Shown here piece by piece: positions 35,376-44,239 of a stretch of DNA of 64,000 nt. Origin of the DNA: Comamonadaceae bacterium OS-1 (lineage in GTDB: Bacteria; Pseudomonadota; Gammaproteobacteria; Burkholderiales; Burkholderiaceae_C). Where the stretch lies: positions 1,426,001-1,490,000 of the forward strand of contig AP026969.1 of NCBI GenBank assembly GCA_027923965.1. The letters are read 5' to 3'. The notes beneath the pieces were generated by a model that saw only the letters and a list, made by a program, of their open reading frames with translations, had not been told where the DNA came from and searched no databases. The position numbers and the translations under genes were made by a program. Position 1 is the first letter of the stretch, and each line of letters begins with the position of its first letter.

Positions 35376-37532
35376 TTAAGCGTCAAATCGAACGGTTATT
35401 TCGGTAAATTCCCCGGGTGTGGAGGCCAGCGTCAAGCGTCCGCCCAGGCGCTGCACGTTGGCCTGCACCACGTCCAGCCCCACGCCCCGTCCAGCGTATA
35501 TGTCGGCATGCCCGTCGGCAGCGTCGGCGGTGGCCTCTACGGTAGAGAAGCCGGGCTTGAAGATGTGGCCGACGATCTGGTGGTCGTCGAAGCTCTCCAG
35601 CTGCAGGGCGGTGTACCAGCCCAGGTCGAGCAGCTTTTGCCGCAGAGTGTTGGCGTTCAGGCCCCGGCCATCGTCCCGTACACGCAAGATCCATTCCGTG
35701 CCGGTTTTGCCCTGTTTACCCAATTGCACCTCCAGCCGACCGGTAGCGGCCTTGCCGGAGGCCTGGCGGGTGGCCGGTGATTCGATGCCGTGCACTACCG
35801 CGTTGCGGGCCAGTTGGGTGCTGATTTCACGCACCAGATCGGCCACATCGGCCCCCAACGCACCGTGCTGGTCCATCTGCACCACAGCGGCCACGCGCTT
35901 GCCCAGGGCGCTGGCGGTGTCCATGGCCAGCCGGGTCAGCGCTGCGTTCAGCCCGGTGCCCGACAAGCGGCTGTCGCGCTGGATGCTTGCCAGGCTTTTC
36001 AGCGTTGCCATCCGGCCCATCAGTGCTTCCAGCGGCGGGTGCAGGGCCTGCAGCGCGTCGCCACTGTTGTCGCTGCGGGCCAGCAGCAGGGCAGATTCGA
36101 AAGCATGGGCCTGGTGCACCAGCGAATCCAGCCCCAGTGCGCCCGCGTCGCCTTTCAGGGCGTGGATGCGGCGGGCGGCCTGGTCCAGCGCATGGCCAAA
36201 GGTGTTGCGTGGGGCGGGTAGCAGGCCCTGGGGGCTACCGTGCAGCCGGTCGTTGATCTCCAGCAGGCTGGCCTCGGAGCGGGCCACAAACTGGCGCAAC
36301 AGGGCCGGGTCGGTCTCGCAGGCGGCCAGCAGCAGGGTCAGCTCATTTTGCGAACGCAGGCGTTCGGCCTGCAACTGGGTTTGCAGCAGGGTGCGGTCGG
36401 AAACGTCTTGCACCGTGACCAGCACATGGTCGATGGCCGTGCCCGTACCCGTGCCTTTGTAGACCCGGTTGAAGCGGAAGGCCAGGGTGCGCCCAACGGC
36501 TTGCCCGAGTCCGTTGGTGAGCAGCACCGGCACCTCCAGCAGCGGGTTGATGTCTTGCACCAGCGCCTCTTTCACATGCGGTGCAAACAGCAGGGCCACG
36601 TAGTCCTGGGCATCGTGCAGGGCTTTGCTGTCCACCATACCGGCCAGCAGTTCAAAAAAGCCCGCGCCCGGCAACAGCGGGCGGCCAAACAGCACCTGGG
36701 CCGACTGCGATACCTGCGAGCCGAGCCGGAAGTCGGGCGTGATCAAAAACAAGCCCTCGCGCACGCTGGCCAGAATTTCACGGTTCTCGCGGGTCACCGC
36801 CTCGATGCCCGTGTCCAGTTGGCGCAGACGGCGCAGAAACTTGAACAGGATGAAGCCAAAGTTCAGCAGCGCCAGCACGATGCCCGCGGTCTGCACCTGG
36901 CGCAGGGTGGTGGCGCGCTGGGAGGCGGTGGCCTCCAGGGCGGTGGTCAGGCGGTTCATCAGGCCCAGCAGTTCCAGGTTGTGGGCCTGGGCGTAGGCGC
37001 TGGCGGCGTGCAGGTCGGCGTCGCTGGCCAGGCCGTTCAGCACCGCGGCCATGGCGTGCTGGAATGGGGTCCACAGAGCCTGGGCCTGTTGCAGCGCCTG
37101 CAGCGCGGCGGCCCCCTCGGCGGGTTTCAGATACACCGGCTGGCCGCTGCCGCTGGGGACGATGGCACCATGCTGAAAGCCTTGGAGCGTGGCGTCAAAC
37201 AGGCTGACGGCATCGCGCAGCTCCGCCAGTTCGTAGGCCGCCGTCTGGCCTTGTTTGCGGGCGGCTTCTACCGCCAGCAAGGCCTTGGCCGAGCGCTGCG
37301 ACAGCATGCGCTGGCGGCCCGCGAGGTTGATGCTGTGCGCGTCTTCGCTGATCTGGTAGGAGGTGGCAAAGTTCAGTACCAGCACGCCCAGGTCGAACAG
37401 CAGAAACAGCGCCACGGCCAGCACAATGTCGCGGTACTTTCCCAAGGAAAATAGGCTGTTCGTGCTTATTCCATCAGCATGAGTAGCTACTTTTTTTATA
37501 GTAATGGACGGGTGGGGCGACGTGTGGGACAT
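35376..37532 (-). CDS. CheA-like histidine kinase with PilJ/NarX-type sensor domain
   Basis: The roughly 718-residue protein has TM1 (DIVLAVALFLLFDLGVLVLN), a periplasmic PilJ-like domain opening NLAGRQRMLSQRSAKAL, TM2 (AGIVLALLNFGFILFKF), a PAS-like region, an HPt domain with RRIHALKGDAGALGLDS, and a CheA-type ATPase (ARNAVVHGIESPATR, RDDGRGLN). The RQRMLSQR box recalls the nitrate-binding P-box region of NarX-type sensors. The start is unclear: ATG 37532 reads through a repeat A copy, and TTG 37445 lies after it. Confidence 0.8.
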   Translation of the reverse strand: MSHTSPHPSITIKKVATHADGISTNSLFSLGKYRDIVLAVALFLLFDLGVLVLNFATSYQISEDAHSINLAGRQRMLSQRSAKALLAVEAARKQGQTAAYELAELRDAVSLFDATLQGFQHGAIVPSGSGQPVYLKPAEGAAALQALQQAQALWTPFQHAMAAVLNGLASDADLHAASAYAQAHNLELLGLMNRLTTALEATASQRATTLRQVQTAGIVLALLNFGFILFKFLRRLRQLDTGIEAVTRENREILASVREGLFLITPDFRLGSQVSQSAQVLFGRPLLPGAGFFELLAGMVDSKALHDAQDYVALLFAPHVKEALVQDINPLLEVPVLLTNGLGQAVGRTLAFRFNRVYKGTGTGTAIDHVLVTVQDVSDRTLLQTQLQAERLRSQNELTLLLAACETDPALLRQFVARSEASLLEINDRLHGSPQGLLPAPRNTFGHALDQAARRIHALKGDAGALGLDSLVHQAHAFESALLLARSDNSGDALQALHPPLEALMGRMATLKSLASIQRDSRLSGTGLNAALTRLAMDTASALGKRVAAVVQMDQHGALGADVADLVREISTQLARNAVVHGIESPATRQASGKAATGRLEVQLGKQGKTGTEWILRVRDDGRGLNANTLRQKLLDLGWYTALQLESFDDHQIVGHIFKPGFSTVEATADAADGHADIYAGRGVGLDVVQANVQRLGGRLTLASTPGEFTEITVRFDA
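37450..37504 (-). repeat. Dispersed repeat A at the kinase gene start
   Basis: On the - strand it reads AAAAAAAGTAGCTACTCATG then CTGATGGAATAAGCACG. It is in frame with the kinase and, if the upstream ATG is used, encodes about 18 residues before the first membrane helix. Confidence 0.75.
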
Positions 37533-37654
37533 GCACAGAGCAGGCAAAAACAGGGCCAGCCAGCGGACCCCGGGATGCACCGAAAAGGTGCCCTGCGGCG
37601 CGCAGTGGTGGCGGGTTTAACATCCTCGGTTGCGTATTTCTCTGGAAGCCCAGC

Positions 37655-38329
37655 ATGTCCGATTCCCTTACCGTTCAAATGCCCGCCAGCGCGGCGCGCC
37701 AGTTGTTTCTGTTGTTCCATGGCGTGGGCGGCTCGCCGCACAACCTGGTGCCGCTGGGCCAGCGGCTGGCGCTGGAGTTCCCGCAGGCGGCGGTGGTCTG
37801 CGTGGCCGGGCCGGATGCGTCCGACCTGGGTGCGGGATTCCAATGGTTTTCGGTGCAGGGCATCCACGAGGACAACCGCGCGCAGCGCATTGCCGACACC
37901 ATGCCGCGCTTTGTGGCCACGGTGCGCGGCTGGCAGCAGCGCACCGGATTGACGCATGCCGAGACGGCGCTGGTGGGCTTTTCGCAAGGCGCGATCATGG
38001 CGTTGGAGGCTACCCAGCTAGAGGAAACGCTGGCGGGCCGGGTGGTGGCGCTGTCGGGGCGGTTTGCCCAACTGCCAGGGCAGGCCCCGGCGACCACCAC
38101 GCTGCACTTCATCCACGGCAAGAACGACGAGGTGGTGGCCTATGGCCATACCGTGGCCGCCGCGGAGCGGCTGGTGCGCCTGGGTGGTGACATCACCGCC
38201 GATGTGATCCCGTTCCTGGGGCACACCGTGAATGAGGAGGTGGTGGAGCTGCTGGTCGAGCGGCTCAAGGGCCATATCCCCAAACGCATTTGGGAGCAGG
38301 CGGGGCAGAGCGCCCCACCGCAGTCCTGA
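37655..38329 (+). CDS. Carboxylesterase, YpfH-like alpha/beta hydrolase
   Basis: The 224-residue serine hydrolase has the oxyanion region LFLLFHGVGGSPHNL, nucleophile elbow GFSQGAIMALEA, Asp in HGKNDEVVAYGH and His in PFLGHTVNEE, a complete Ser-Asp-His triad. It belongs to the phospholipase/carboxylesterase family and hydrolyses short-chain esters. It has no signal peptide. It is divergent from the kinase; no partner gene is evident. Confidence 0.88.
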   Translation: MSDSLTVQMPASAARQLFLLFHGVGGSPHNLVPLGQRLALEFPQAAVVCVAGPDASDLGAGFQWFSVQGIHEDNRAQRIADTMPRFVATVRGWQQRTGLTHAETALVGFSQGAIMALEATQLEETLAGRVVALSGRFAQLPGQAPATTTLHFIHGKNDEVVAYGHTVAAAERLVRLGGDITADVIPFLGHTVNEEVVELLVERLKGHIPKRIWEQAGQSAPPQS

Positions 38330-38397
38330 AACCGCATACGGGCCGTGGATGCGGCGATACACCCCGTCTGCTACAGCCTGAACGCGCGCCTTCCAGA

Positions 38398-38514
38398 AAC
38401 ACCGCAGAACTGGCTTTGCCAGGCTGCTGGTGTTGCCCCCTGCGTGTCGTATCGGTTTTTCAAACCTATACGAGGGGGGTTGGAGGAAGATGCGAAGCAC
38501 TGTAGCCTGGGGGT
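38398..38514 (-). repeat. Dispersed repeat B, copy 2, with an inserted hairpin
   Basis: On the - strand it runs ACCCCCAGGCT ... CAACCCCCCT, then GCAACACCAGCAGCCTGGCA and TTCTGCGGTGTT, like copy 1 at 2007-2095. Between the C-run and G-run it carries an extra segment CGTATAGGTTTGAAAAACCG-ATACG that folds on itself. Confidence 0.8.
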
Positions 38515-38520
38515 GAGCCA

Positions 38521-38543
38521 AAAAAATTACGCAGTAATTTTTT
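38521..38543. terminator. Terminator overlapping the nrtD stop
   Basis: AAAAAATTAC-GCA-GTAATTTTTT is a perfect inverted repeat ending in T-runs on both strands. The TAA of nrtD lies inside it. Confidence 0.75.
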
Positions 38544-39375
38544 CCACGTGCGCCTGGCGGGTGTACAGGAAGTCGATCACTGCCTTGCGGTAGCCCTGGT
38601 AGTCGGCGTTGTCGGCCAGTTCCACGCGGTTGCGTGGGCGGGGCAGCTTGACGTTGAGCACTTCGCCGATGGTGGCGGCGGGGCCGTTGGTGAGCATCAC
38701 GATCTTGTCGGACAGCAGCACGGCTTCGTCCACGTCGTGGGTCACCATGACCACCGTGCTCTGGGTTTTTTGCACGATGGCCAGCAGCTCGTCCTGCAGC
38801 TTGGCGCGGGTCAGTGCATCCAGCGCGCCAAAGGGCTCGTCCATCAGCAAGACCTTGGGCTCCATGCTCAGGGCACGGGCAATGCCTACGCGCTGTTTCA
38901 TGCCGCCCGAGATTTCGCCAGGGCGCTTTTGCGCGGCGGCGGTCAGGCCCACCAGGGCCAGCACCGCGTCGGTGCGGGCTTTCAACTGGGCTTTGTTTTC
39001 CGACGGCGCGCCGGTGGACTTGTTGGCTGCGCCGAAGACGCGCTCCACCGCCAGATACACGTTCTCATAGCAGGTCAGCCAGGGCAGCAGCGAGTGGTTC
39101 TGGAACACCACCGCGCGCTCGGGGCCGGGGCCCTTGATCTCGCGGTTGGCGCACAGCAGCGTGCCGTTGGTGGGGTCGGTCAGGCCGGCAATCAGGTTGA
39201 GCAGGGTGGACTTGCCGCAGCCCGAGTGGCCGATCAGGGCCACGAACTCACCCTTGGCAATGGTCAGGTTCACGTCGCGCAGGGCGGGGAAAATCCCCTT
39301 GGCGGTCTTGAAGGTCTGCTCGACATCCTGGATTTCGATGTACTTGCTGCTCAGGCTGGCGGGGGTGGGGCTCAT
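38527..39375 (-). CDS. nrtD: Nitrate ABC transporter ATPase
   Basis: The 282-residue ATPase has Walker A GHSGCGKST, Q-loop FQNHSLLPW, signature ISGGMKQRVGIARAL, Walker B VLLMDEP and VTHDVDEA. It has no C-terminal NrtA-like regulatory domain, so it is NrtD-type rather than NrtC. Its ATG overlaps the nrtB stop as ATGA. It is the last gene of the nrtABD nitrate import operon. Confidence 0.9.
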   Translation of the reverse strand: MSPTPASLSSKYIEIQDVEQTFKTAKGIFPALRDVNLTIAKGEFVALIGHSGCGKSTLLNLIAGLTDPTNGTLLCANREIKGPGPERAVVFQNHSLLPWLTCYENVYLAVERVFGAANKSTGAPSENKAQLKARTDAVLALVGLTAAAQKRPGEISGGMKQRVGIARALSMEPKVLLMDEPFGALDALTRAKLQDELLAIVQKTQSTVVMVTHDVDEAVLLSDKIVMLTNGPAATIGEVLNVKLPRPRNRVELADNADYQGYRKAVIDFLYTRQAHVEKITA

Positions 39376-40304
39376 GATTTCACCTCTTCAAAAGTAAATG
39401 CGGTAGCGAGTTTGATCAGCGCGTATTCCAGCATCAGACCGACGACGCCGATCACGAAGATGGCGATGATGATGTTCTTGACGTTCAGGTTGTTCCACTC
39501 GTCCCACACCCAGAAGCCGATGCCCACGCCGCCGGTCAGCATCTCGGCCGCCACGATCACCAGCCAGGCGGTGCCCACGGCCAGGCGCACGCCGGTCAGC
39601 ATGTAGGGCAGCACGGCGGGGAACAGGATCTTGGTGACGATCTTCCACTCGCTCAAATTCAGCACCCGGGCCACGTTCATGTAGTCCTGCGGCACGCGCT
39701 GCACGCCCACCGCGGTGTTGATGACCATGGGCCAGATCGAGCAGATGAAGATGGTCCAGATGGCCGCCGGGTTGGCACCCTTGAACACCATCAGGCCGAT
39801 GGGCAGCCAGGCCAGCGGCGACACTGGGCGCAGCAGGCTGATCAACGGGTTGAACATGCGGCCCATGAACTCAAACCGGCCAATCGCAAAACCGGCTGGA
39901 ATGCCTACCAGCGCCGCCAGGCCAAAGCCCAGCGCCACCCGCTCCAGCGAGGCCAGCACGTTCCAGCCCACGCCCTGGTCGTTCGGGCCCTTGCGGTAGA
40001 ACGGGTCGCTGAACAGCACCACGGCCTGCTGGAAGGTCTCGGTTGGTGAGGGGATGTTGCTGGCGGTGGTGATGGACACAATGGCCCAGATGCCGATCAA
40101 CAGGCCCAGGCCCAGGATGGGCGGCACCACCTGGCGCCAGAAGCCGCGCCAGTCGAAAGGCATTTTGGGTGTTGCCATTTTTACGTCTTTCAGAGGGCTA
40201 GCGCTTGTATCCATTGCGGCGGTAGCTAGCATTTTGGGAGCGGACGGGCTGTCGGCGACATCAAACGATGCACCGCGCGGGGAATGGAATACGGCACTGA
40301 CCAT
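39372..40304 (-). CDS. nrtB: Nitrate ABC transporter permease
   Basis: This 310-residue permease has a transmembrane region starting with VVPPILGLGLLIGIWAIVS and the EAA-like loop DYMNVARVLNLSEWKIVTKI; WLVIVAAEMLTGGVGIGFW is characteristic of NrtB. The start at 40304 has a strong GAAGGAG site. The first 45 residues are unlike the family, and part of their DNA (about 40194-40240) resembles repeat A. Confidence 0.9.
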   Translation of the reverse strand: MVSAVFHSPRGASFDVADSPSAPKMLATAAMDTSASPLKDVKMATPKMPFDWRGFWRQVVPPILGLGLLIGIWAIVSITTASNIPSPTETFQQAVVLFSDPFYRKGPNDQGVGWNVLASLERVALGFGLAALVGIPAGFAIGRFEFMGRMFNPLISLLRPVSPLAWLPIGLMVFKGANPAAIWTIFICSIWPMVINTAVGVQRVPQDYMNVARVLNLSEWKIVTKILFPAVLPYMLTGVRLAVGTAWLVIVAAEMLTGGVGIGFWVWDEWNNLNVKNIIIAIFVIGVVGLMLEYALIKLATAFTFEEVKS

Positions 40305-40315
40305 GGGGTTCTCCT

Positions 40316-41560
40316 TCAGGCGTGGACTTTGAAACTGTCGGCGTATTTCTTGGGGTCTTTGCCGTCCCAGACCACACCGTCCATCAGCTTGCTGCTGCGC
40401 ATGTCACTCTTGGGCACGGGCGTGTTGCTGGCGGCGGCGGCCTGCTTGTAGATGTCGATCTGGTTGATCTGCTTGGCCACGGCCAGGTAGTCGGGGTGGT
40501 CTTTGAGCAAGCCCCAGCGTTTGTGCTGGGTCAGGAACCACATGCCGTCGCTCAGGTACGGGAAGTTGACCGCGCCTTCGTTGTAGAACTTCATGTAGTT
40601 CGGGTCGTCCCAGGTCTTGCCCAGGCCGTTCTGGTAGCGGCCCAGAATGCGCTGGTTGATGGCATCCACGCTGGTGTTCACGTAGCTCTTGTCGGCGATG
40701 GTTTCGGCCATCTTGTTCTTGTTGGCCAGGCCGGCGTCGATCCATTTGCTGGCTTCCAGGATGGCGGCGGTGACGGCGCGGGCGGTGTTGGGGTTCTTCT
40801 TGACGAACTCGGCGGTGGTGCCCAGCACTTTTTCGGGGTGGTCTTTCCAGATGTCCTGGGTGGTGGCGGCGGTGATGCCGATGCCGTCAATGATGGCGCG
40901 GTGGTTCCAGGGCTCGCCCACGCAGTAGCCGTCCATATTGCCCACGCGCATATTGGCCACCATTTGCGGTGGCGGTACGGTGATGACCTTGGCGTCAGAC
41001 AGGGGGTTGATGCCGTTGGCGGCCATCCAGTAGTACAGCCACATGGCATGGGTGCCGGTGGGGAAGGTCTGGGCAAAGGTGTATTCGCGCTTTTCGGCAG
41101 CCATCAGCTTGGCCAGGCCGGGGCCGTCGACCGCGCCCTTGTCGGCCAGTTTTTTGGACAGGGTGATGGCCTGGCCGTTGTTGTTCAGGGTCATCAGCAC
41201 GGCCATGTCTTTTTTGGGGCCGCTTTCACCCATGTGCACGCCGTAGACCAGGCCGTACAGGGCGTGGGCAAAGTCGAGCTCGCCGTTGACCAGCTTGTCG
41301 CGCACGCTGGCCCAGCTGGATTCCTTGCTGGGGATGATCTTCACGCCGTATTTCTTGTCGATGCCCAGCACCGAGGCCATCACCACGCTGGCGCAATCGG
41401 TCAGGGGGATGAAGCCGATTTTGACTTCTTCTTTTTCGGGTTTGTCGGACCCGGCGGCGTACACCAGGGCGCGCAGGGCAGGGCTCACACCCACGGCACC
41501 CACGGCGGCGGTTTGCAGCACCGAGCGGCGGCTGAGTTTGGTCTTCAAAAGGTCGGTCAT
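40316..41560 (-). CDS. nrtA: Nitrate ABC transporter substrate-binding protein
   Basis: The 414-residue protein has a Tat signal with SRRSVLQTAAVGAVG and the CmpA/NrtA binding fold: KIGFIPLTDCASVVMAS, ELDFAHALYGLVYGVHMG, TFPTGTHAMWLYYWMAANGI and DGYCVGEPWNHRAI. It captures nitrate (possibly nitrite or cyanate) in the periplasm. The ATG at 41560 lies behind a 40-nt spacer and a leader with an intrinsic terminator and two hexaloop hairpins, so expression is expected to depend on the NasT antiterminator. Confidence 0.92.
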   Translation of the reverse strand: MTDLLKTKLSRRSVLQTAAVGAVGVSPALRALVYAAGSDKPEKEEVKIGFIPLTDCASVVMASVLGIDKKYGVKIIPSKESSWASVRDKLVNGELDFAHALYGLVYGVHMGESGPKKDMAVLMTLNNNGQAITLSKKLADKGAVDGPGLAKLMAAEKREYTFAQTFPTGTHAMWLYYWMAANGINPLSDAKVITVPPPQMVANMRVGNMDGYCVGEPWNHRAIIDGIGITAATTQDIWKDHPEKVLGTTAEFVKKNPNTARAVTAAILEASKWIDAGLANKNKMAETIADKSYVNTSVDAINQRILGRYQNGLGKTWDDPNYMKFYNEGAVNFPYLSDGMWFLTQHKRWGLLKDHPDYLAVAKQINQIDIYKQAAAASNTPVPKSDMRSSKLMDGVVWDGKDPKKYADSFKVHA

Positions 41561-41601
41561 CAAAGGGCTCCCAAGATAGAAACTAGGTTGGTTCCAGAAC
41601 G

Positions 41602-41665
41602 AAAAAAGGCGTCCTCACCGCGCAGCGCGCTGCAGGTTGCAGCCTCTAACGGGTGGGGACGCCTT
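41602..41665 (-). terminator. Leader terminator (attenuator) in front of nrtA
   Basis: On the - strand, AAAGGCGTCCCCACC ... GGTGAGGACGCC and TTTTTT form a 12-bp stem with one mismatch, ending about 40 nt before the nrtA start. In this position it would stop transcription unless overridden. Confidence 0.85.
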
Positions 41666-41686
41666 TGTCCGAATACGTGGCGCTTC

Positions 41687-41704
41687 GCACCCGCCATTGG
41701 GTGC
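41687..41704 (-). promoter_or_regulatory. ANTAR-type hexaloop hairpin 2 of the nrtA leader
   Basis: On the - strand GCACCC-AATGGC-GGGTGC: a 6-bp perfect stem with a six-base loop having A at position 1 and G at position 4, the ANTAR recognition pattern. The 3' arm can also pair with the start of the downstream terminator (CACCCG), giving mutually exclusive folds. Confidence 0.75.
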
Positions 41705-41716
41705 TTGCTGCCATGG

Positions 41717-41730
41717 GACCATCGGTGGTC
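41717..41730 (-). promoter_or_regulatory. ANTAR-type hexaloop hairpin 1 of the nrtA leader
   Basis: On the - strand GACC-ACCGAT-GGTC: a stem with a six-base loop, again A at 1 and G at 4. It lies 12 nt upstream of hairpin 2, the tandem spacing typical of dimeric ANTAR binding sites. Confidence 0.7.
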
Positions 41731-41776
41731 TTGTACTGGTTATGCAAGCACCGTGCCAGGGTCGTGTGCTACCGGA

Positions 41777-41838
41777 TTGCTGCTATTTTTATAGCTGGTT
41801 GTGCTTATGGAATAAGCGCCATCAGCCTATTGGGCTTG
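41777..41838 (+). repeat. Dispersed repeat A, shortened
   Basis: TTGCTGCTATTTTTATAGCT, then GCTTATGGAATAAGCGCC and CAGCCTATTGGGCTTG. It lies between the GGDEF/EAL gene and the nrtA leader. Confidence 0.75.
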
Positions 41839-41878
41839 TAAGCAGAGGTTTCGCACTGTTCTTGTGCGGTGCACCATT

Positions 41879-44068
41879 TCAGCGGGTGGTCTTGGGCAGG
41901 GTGGGTGGGCGGATGAAGCCGCCGTCTTGCGCCAGCAGCTGGCAAAAGGCCGCATTGGTCATGGGCTTGGCCAGCAGGTAGCCCTGGAATTCGTCGCAGC
42001 CCTGGCTGCGCAGCAGGTCGAACTGGGCCTGGTTTTCTACCCCTTCAGCGACCACGGTTTTGCGCAGGTTCTGGCACAGGCCGACCATGGCGCGGGCGAT
42101 CATGGCCACGTCGTCGTCGGACTCGATGTCGGTGACCAGGGAGCGGTCGATCTTCACCGTGTCCAGCGGCAAATGGCGCAGGTACGACAGGCTGGAGTAG
42201 CCGGTGCCAAAGTCGTCCATCGCCACCCGAAAGCCCTGGGCCTTGAAGGCGTTGAGCACGCTGATGGCGCGCGCGCTGTCGTCCAGGAAAACGCCTTCGG
42301 TGATCTCCAGCTCCACCCGCTCGGGCGGCAGGCCGCTGGCGCGTACCAGGGCGGCCACGCGCAGCACCAGGTCGTCGGCCAGAAACAGCCGGGCCGAGAG
42401 GTTGACGGCGATCACCAGGTGCGCGCCCTGCGGCCCCACCCACAGTGCGGCAGCAGCAAAGGCCTGGCGCAGGACCATGTCGGTCAGTTCGCCAATCAGG
42501 CCGGTATCTTCGGCAATCGGGATGAAGCGGTCGGGCCCTACCGTGCCGATTTGCCCGCTGTGCCAGCGGGCCAGGGCCTCCACGCCGACGATGCGCCGGT
42601 GCTGGTCGACCTTGGGTTGGTAGGCCACGGTGAATTCGTTGTGCGCCAGCCCCACGCGCATGGCGGTGGCCAGCTCCAGCCTTTCGTCGGCCACCTTGTT
42701 CAGCTCGGGGGTGAAGAACTGGAAGTTGTTGCGGCCTCGCTCCTTGGCGGCGTACATGGCCACATCGGCGTGCTTGAGCAGGCTTTGCGCGTCCTCGCCG
42801 TCTTGTGGGTACAGCGCCACGCCCATGCTGGCACCTACCTGGAACTCGCGCCCCAGCAGGATGACCGGCTGGTTGATCTCTTTGAGCACGCGCTGCAGGT
42901 GGGAGATGACACTGTTGGCGCGAAAGTGCTCGTTGAGCAACAGCACAAACTCGTCGCCGCTGTGGCGTGAGACGGTGTCGCTGGCGCGCACGCAGTTGCG
43001 CATGCGCTGGGCAATTTCCACCAGCAGCTGGTCGCCCGCGTCGTGGCCCAGGCTGTCGTTGATCAGCTTGAAGTGGTCCAGGTCGATGAACACCACGGCC
43101 AGAAAGTGCCCCATGCGCTCGGCATGGGCAATGGCCGGGCCGATGCGGTCGCGCAGCAGGTTGCGGTTGGCCAGACCGGTCAGGCCGTCGTAGTTGGCCT
43201 GGCGCTCCAGCTGTTCGCGCTGGCTGCGGCGCTCGGTGATGTCTTGCACCGTGCCTTCGAAGCAGATGAAGCCGCCCTGGGCATCGCGCACGCTGTGGGC
43301 ATTTTCTGAAATCCAGATGGTGCTGCCGTCGCGCCGGTAGACCTCGGATTCGAAGTTGCGCACCTCGCCGTGCGCGGCCATCAGCTTCTGGAAGCGCTCG
43401 CGCCGCTGCGGCTGCACGTACAGACGGCGGTCGATGTCGGACAGGTCGGTAATCAATTCCTCGGCGGTGGTGTAGCCGTAGAGCCGGGCCAGCGCCGGGT
43501 TGGCCGACAGGTAGCGGCCTTCCAGCGAGGTCTGGAAGATGCCATCGCGCGCGTGCTCAAAGATTTGCCGGTAGCGGGCCTCGGCATGGGCCAGCGCCTC
43601 CAGGGTCACAAAGCCCTCGGTCACGTCTTCGATAAAGCCCTCCAGCACCTGCTGCTCGCCTTCATCGATCACCATCACGCCTTGCTCCTTGACGCGGCGC
43701 ACGGCACCGCTGCGGGTCTGGATGGCGTAGTACACGGTGAAGCGCTGTTCTGCAGCGGCAGCGGCCAGTATTTCGGCGCGCACCCGGATGCGGTCGTTCG
43801 GGTGGGTGATGCGCTCCCACGAGATGGTCTGGTTGTCGATCAGCTCCAGCGCCTGGTAGCCGGTGAGCTTGTAGCAGCCCTGGCTGACGAAGCGCATGGT
43901 CCAGTGCACGTCGGGCAAGCAGCGGTAGGCCATGCCTTCCAGGTTGTTGACCAGGGTGTCCAAGACCTTGTGCAGATTGACCGACCGCGCCAGCAGCGGG
44001 CTGGAGTGGTGCGAGCGGGCAGCGGGAGCGAGAACGGTTTCCACAGAAGCAGGCGAAGAGGACGGCAT
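41879..44068 (-). CDS. PAS-PAS-GGDEF-EAL cyclic-di-GMP signalling protein
   Basis: The roughly 729-residue cytoplasmic protein has two PAS domains (about 35-150 and 165-285), then a GGDEF domain with DLDHFKLINDSLGHDAGD and active motif HSGDEF. A full EAL domain follows, with EALARW, NLSARLF, MDDFGTGYSSLSYL and VVAEGVEN. The EAL residues are complete, so phosphodiesterase activity is likely; the SGDEF variant can still be active. ATG 44068 is chosen, though no good ribosome-binding site is seen. It sits between nasT and nrtA on the same strand. Confidence 0.9.
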   Translation of the reverse strand: MPSSSPASVETVLAPAARSHHSSPLLARSVNLHKVLDTLVNNLEGMAYRCLPDVHWTMRFVSQGCYKLTGYQALELIDNQTISWERITHPNDRIRVRAEILAAAAAEQRFTVYYAIQTRSGAVRRVKEQGVMVIDEGEQQVLEGFIEDVTEGFVTLEALAHAEARYRQIFEHARDGIFQTSLEGRYLSANPALARLYGYTTAEELITDLSDIDRRLYVQPQRRERFQKLMAAHGEVRNFESEVYRRDGSTIWISENAHSVRDAQGGFICFEGTVQDITERRSQREQLERQANYDGLTGLANRNLLRDRIGPAIAHAERMGHFLAVVFIDLDHFKLINDSLGHDAGDQLLVEIAQRMRNCVRASDTVSRHSGDEFVLLLNEHFRANSVISHLQRVLKEINQPVILLGREFQVGASMGVALYPQDGEDAQSLLKHADVAMYAAKERGRNNFQFFTPELNKVADERLELATAMRVGLAHNEFTVAYQPKVDQHRRIVGVEALARWHSGQIGTVGPDRFIPIAEDTGLIGELTDMVLRQAFAAAALWVGPQGAHLVIAVNLSARLFLADDLVLRVAALVRASGLPPERVELEITEGVFLDDSARAISVLNAFKAQGFRVAMDDFGTGYSSLSYLRHLPLDTVKIDRSLVTDIESDDDVAMIARAMVGLCQNLRKTVVAEGVENQAQFDLLRSQGCDEFQGYLLAKPMTNAAFCQLLAQDGGFIRPPTLPKTTR

Positions 44069-44118
44069 GAAAAAGGAGAGGGGCAAGAACTGGCATTTCC
44101 ACCCGGGGGTGCGGTACT

Positions 44119-44180
44119 CTTGCTATTGAATAGATAGCTGCTTACGCAATCAGGTAGAGCATAGGCAGCATATTTTATTT
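44119..44180 (+). repeat. Dispersed repeat A
   Basis: TTGCTATTGAATAGATAGCT, then GCTTACGCAATCAGGTAGAG and GGCAGCATATTTTATTTC; a degenerate copy in the 171 bp between nasT and the GGDEF/EAL gene. Confidence 0.75.
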
Positions 44181-44239
44181 CAAAACCTAGTTGCGAACAA
44201 AATTGTGCACCGTTTGTGTGCGCTATACCGGCGCGGTGC

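Noticed and set aside
43000..43080. Inactive GGDEF domain because of SGDEF
   Set aside because: A Ser in the first position of the motif is a frequent variant and does not by itself show loss of activity.
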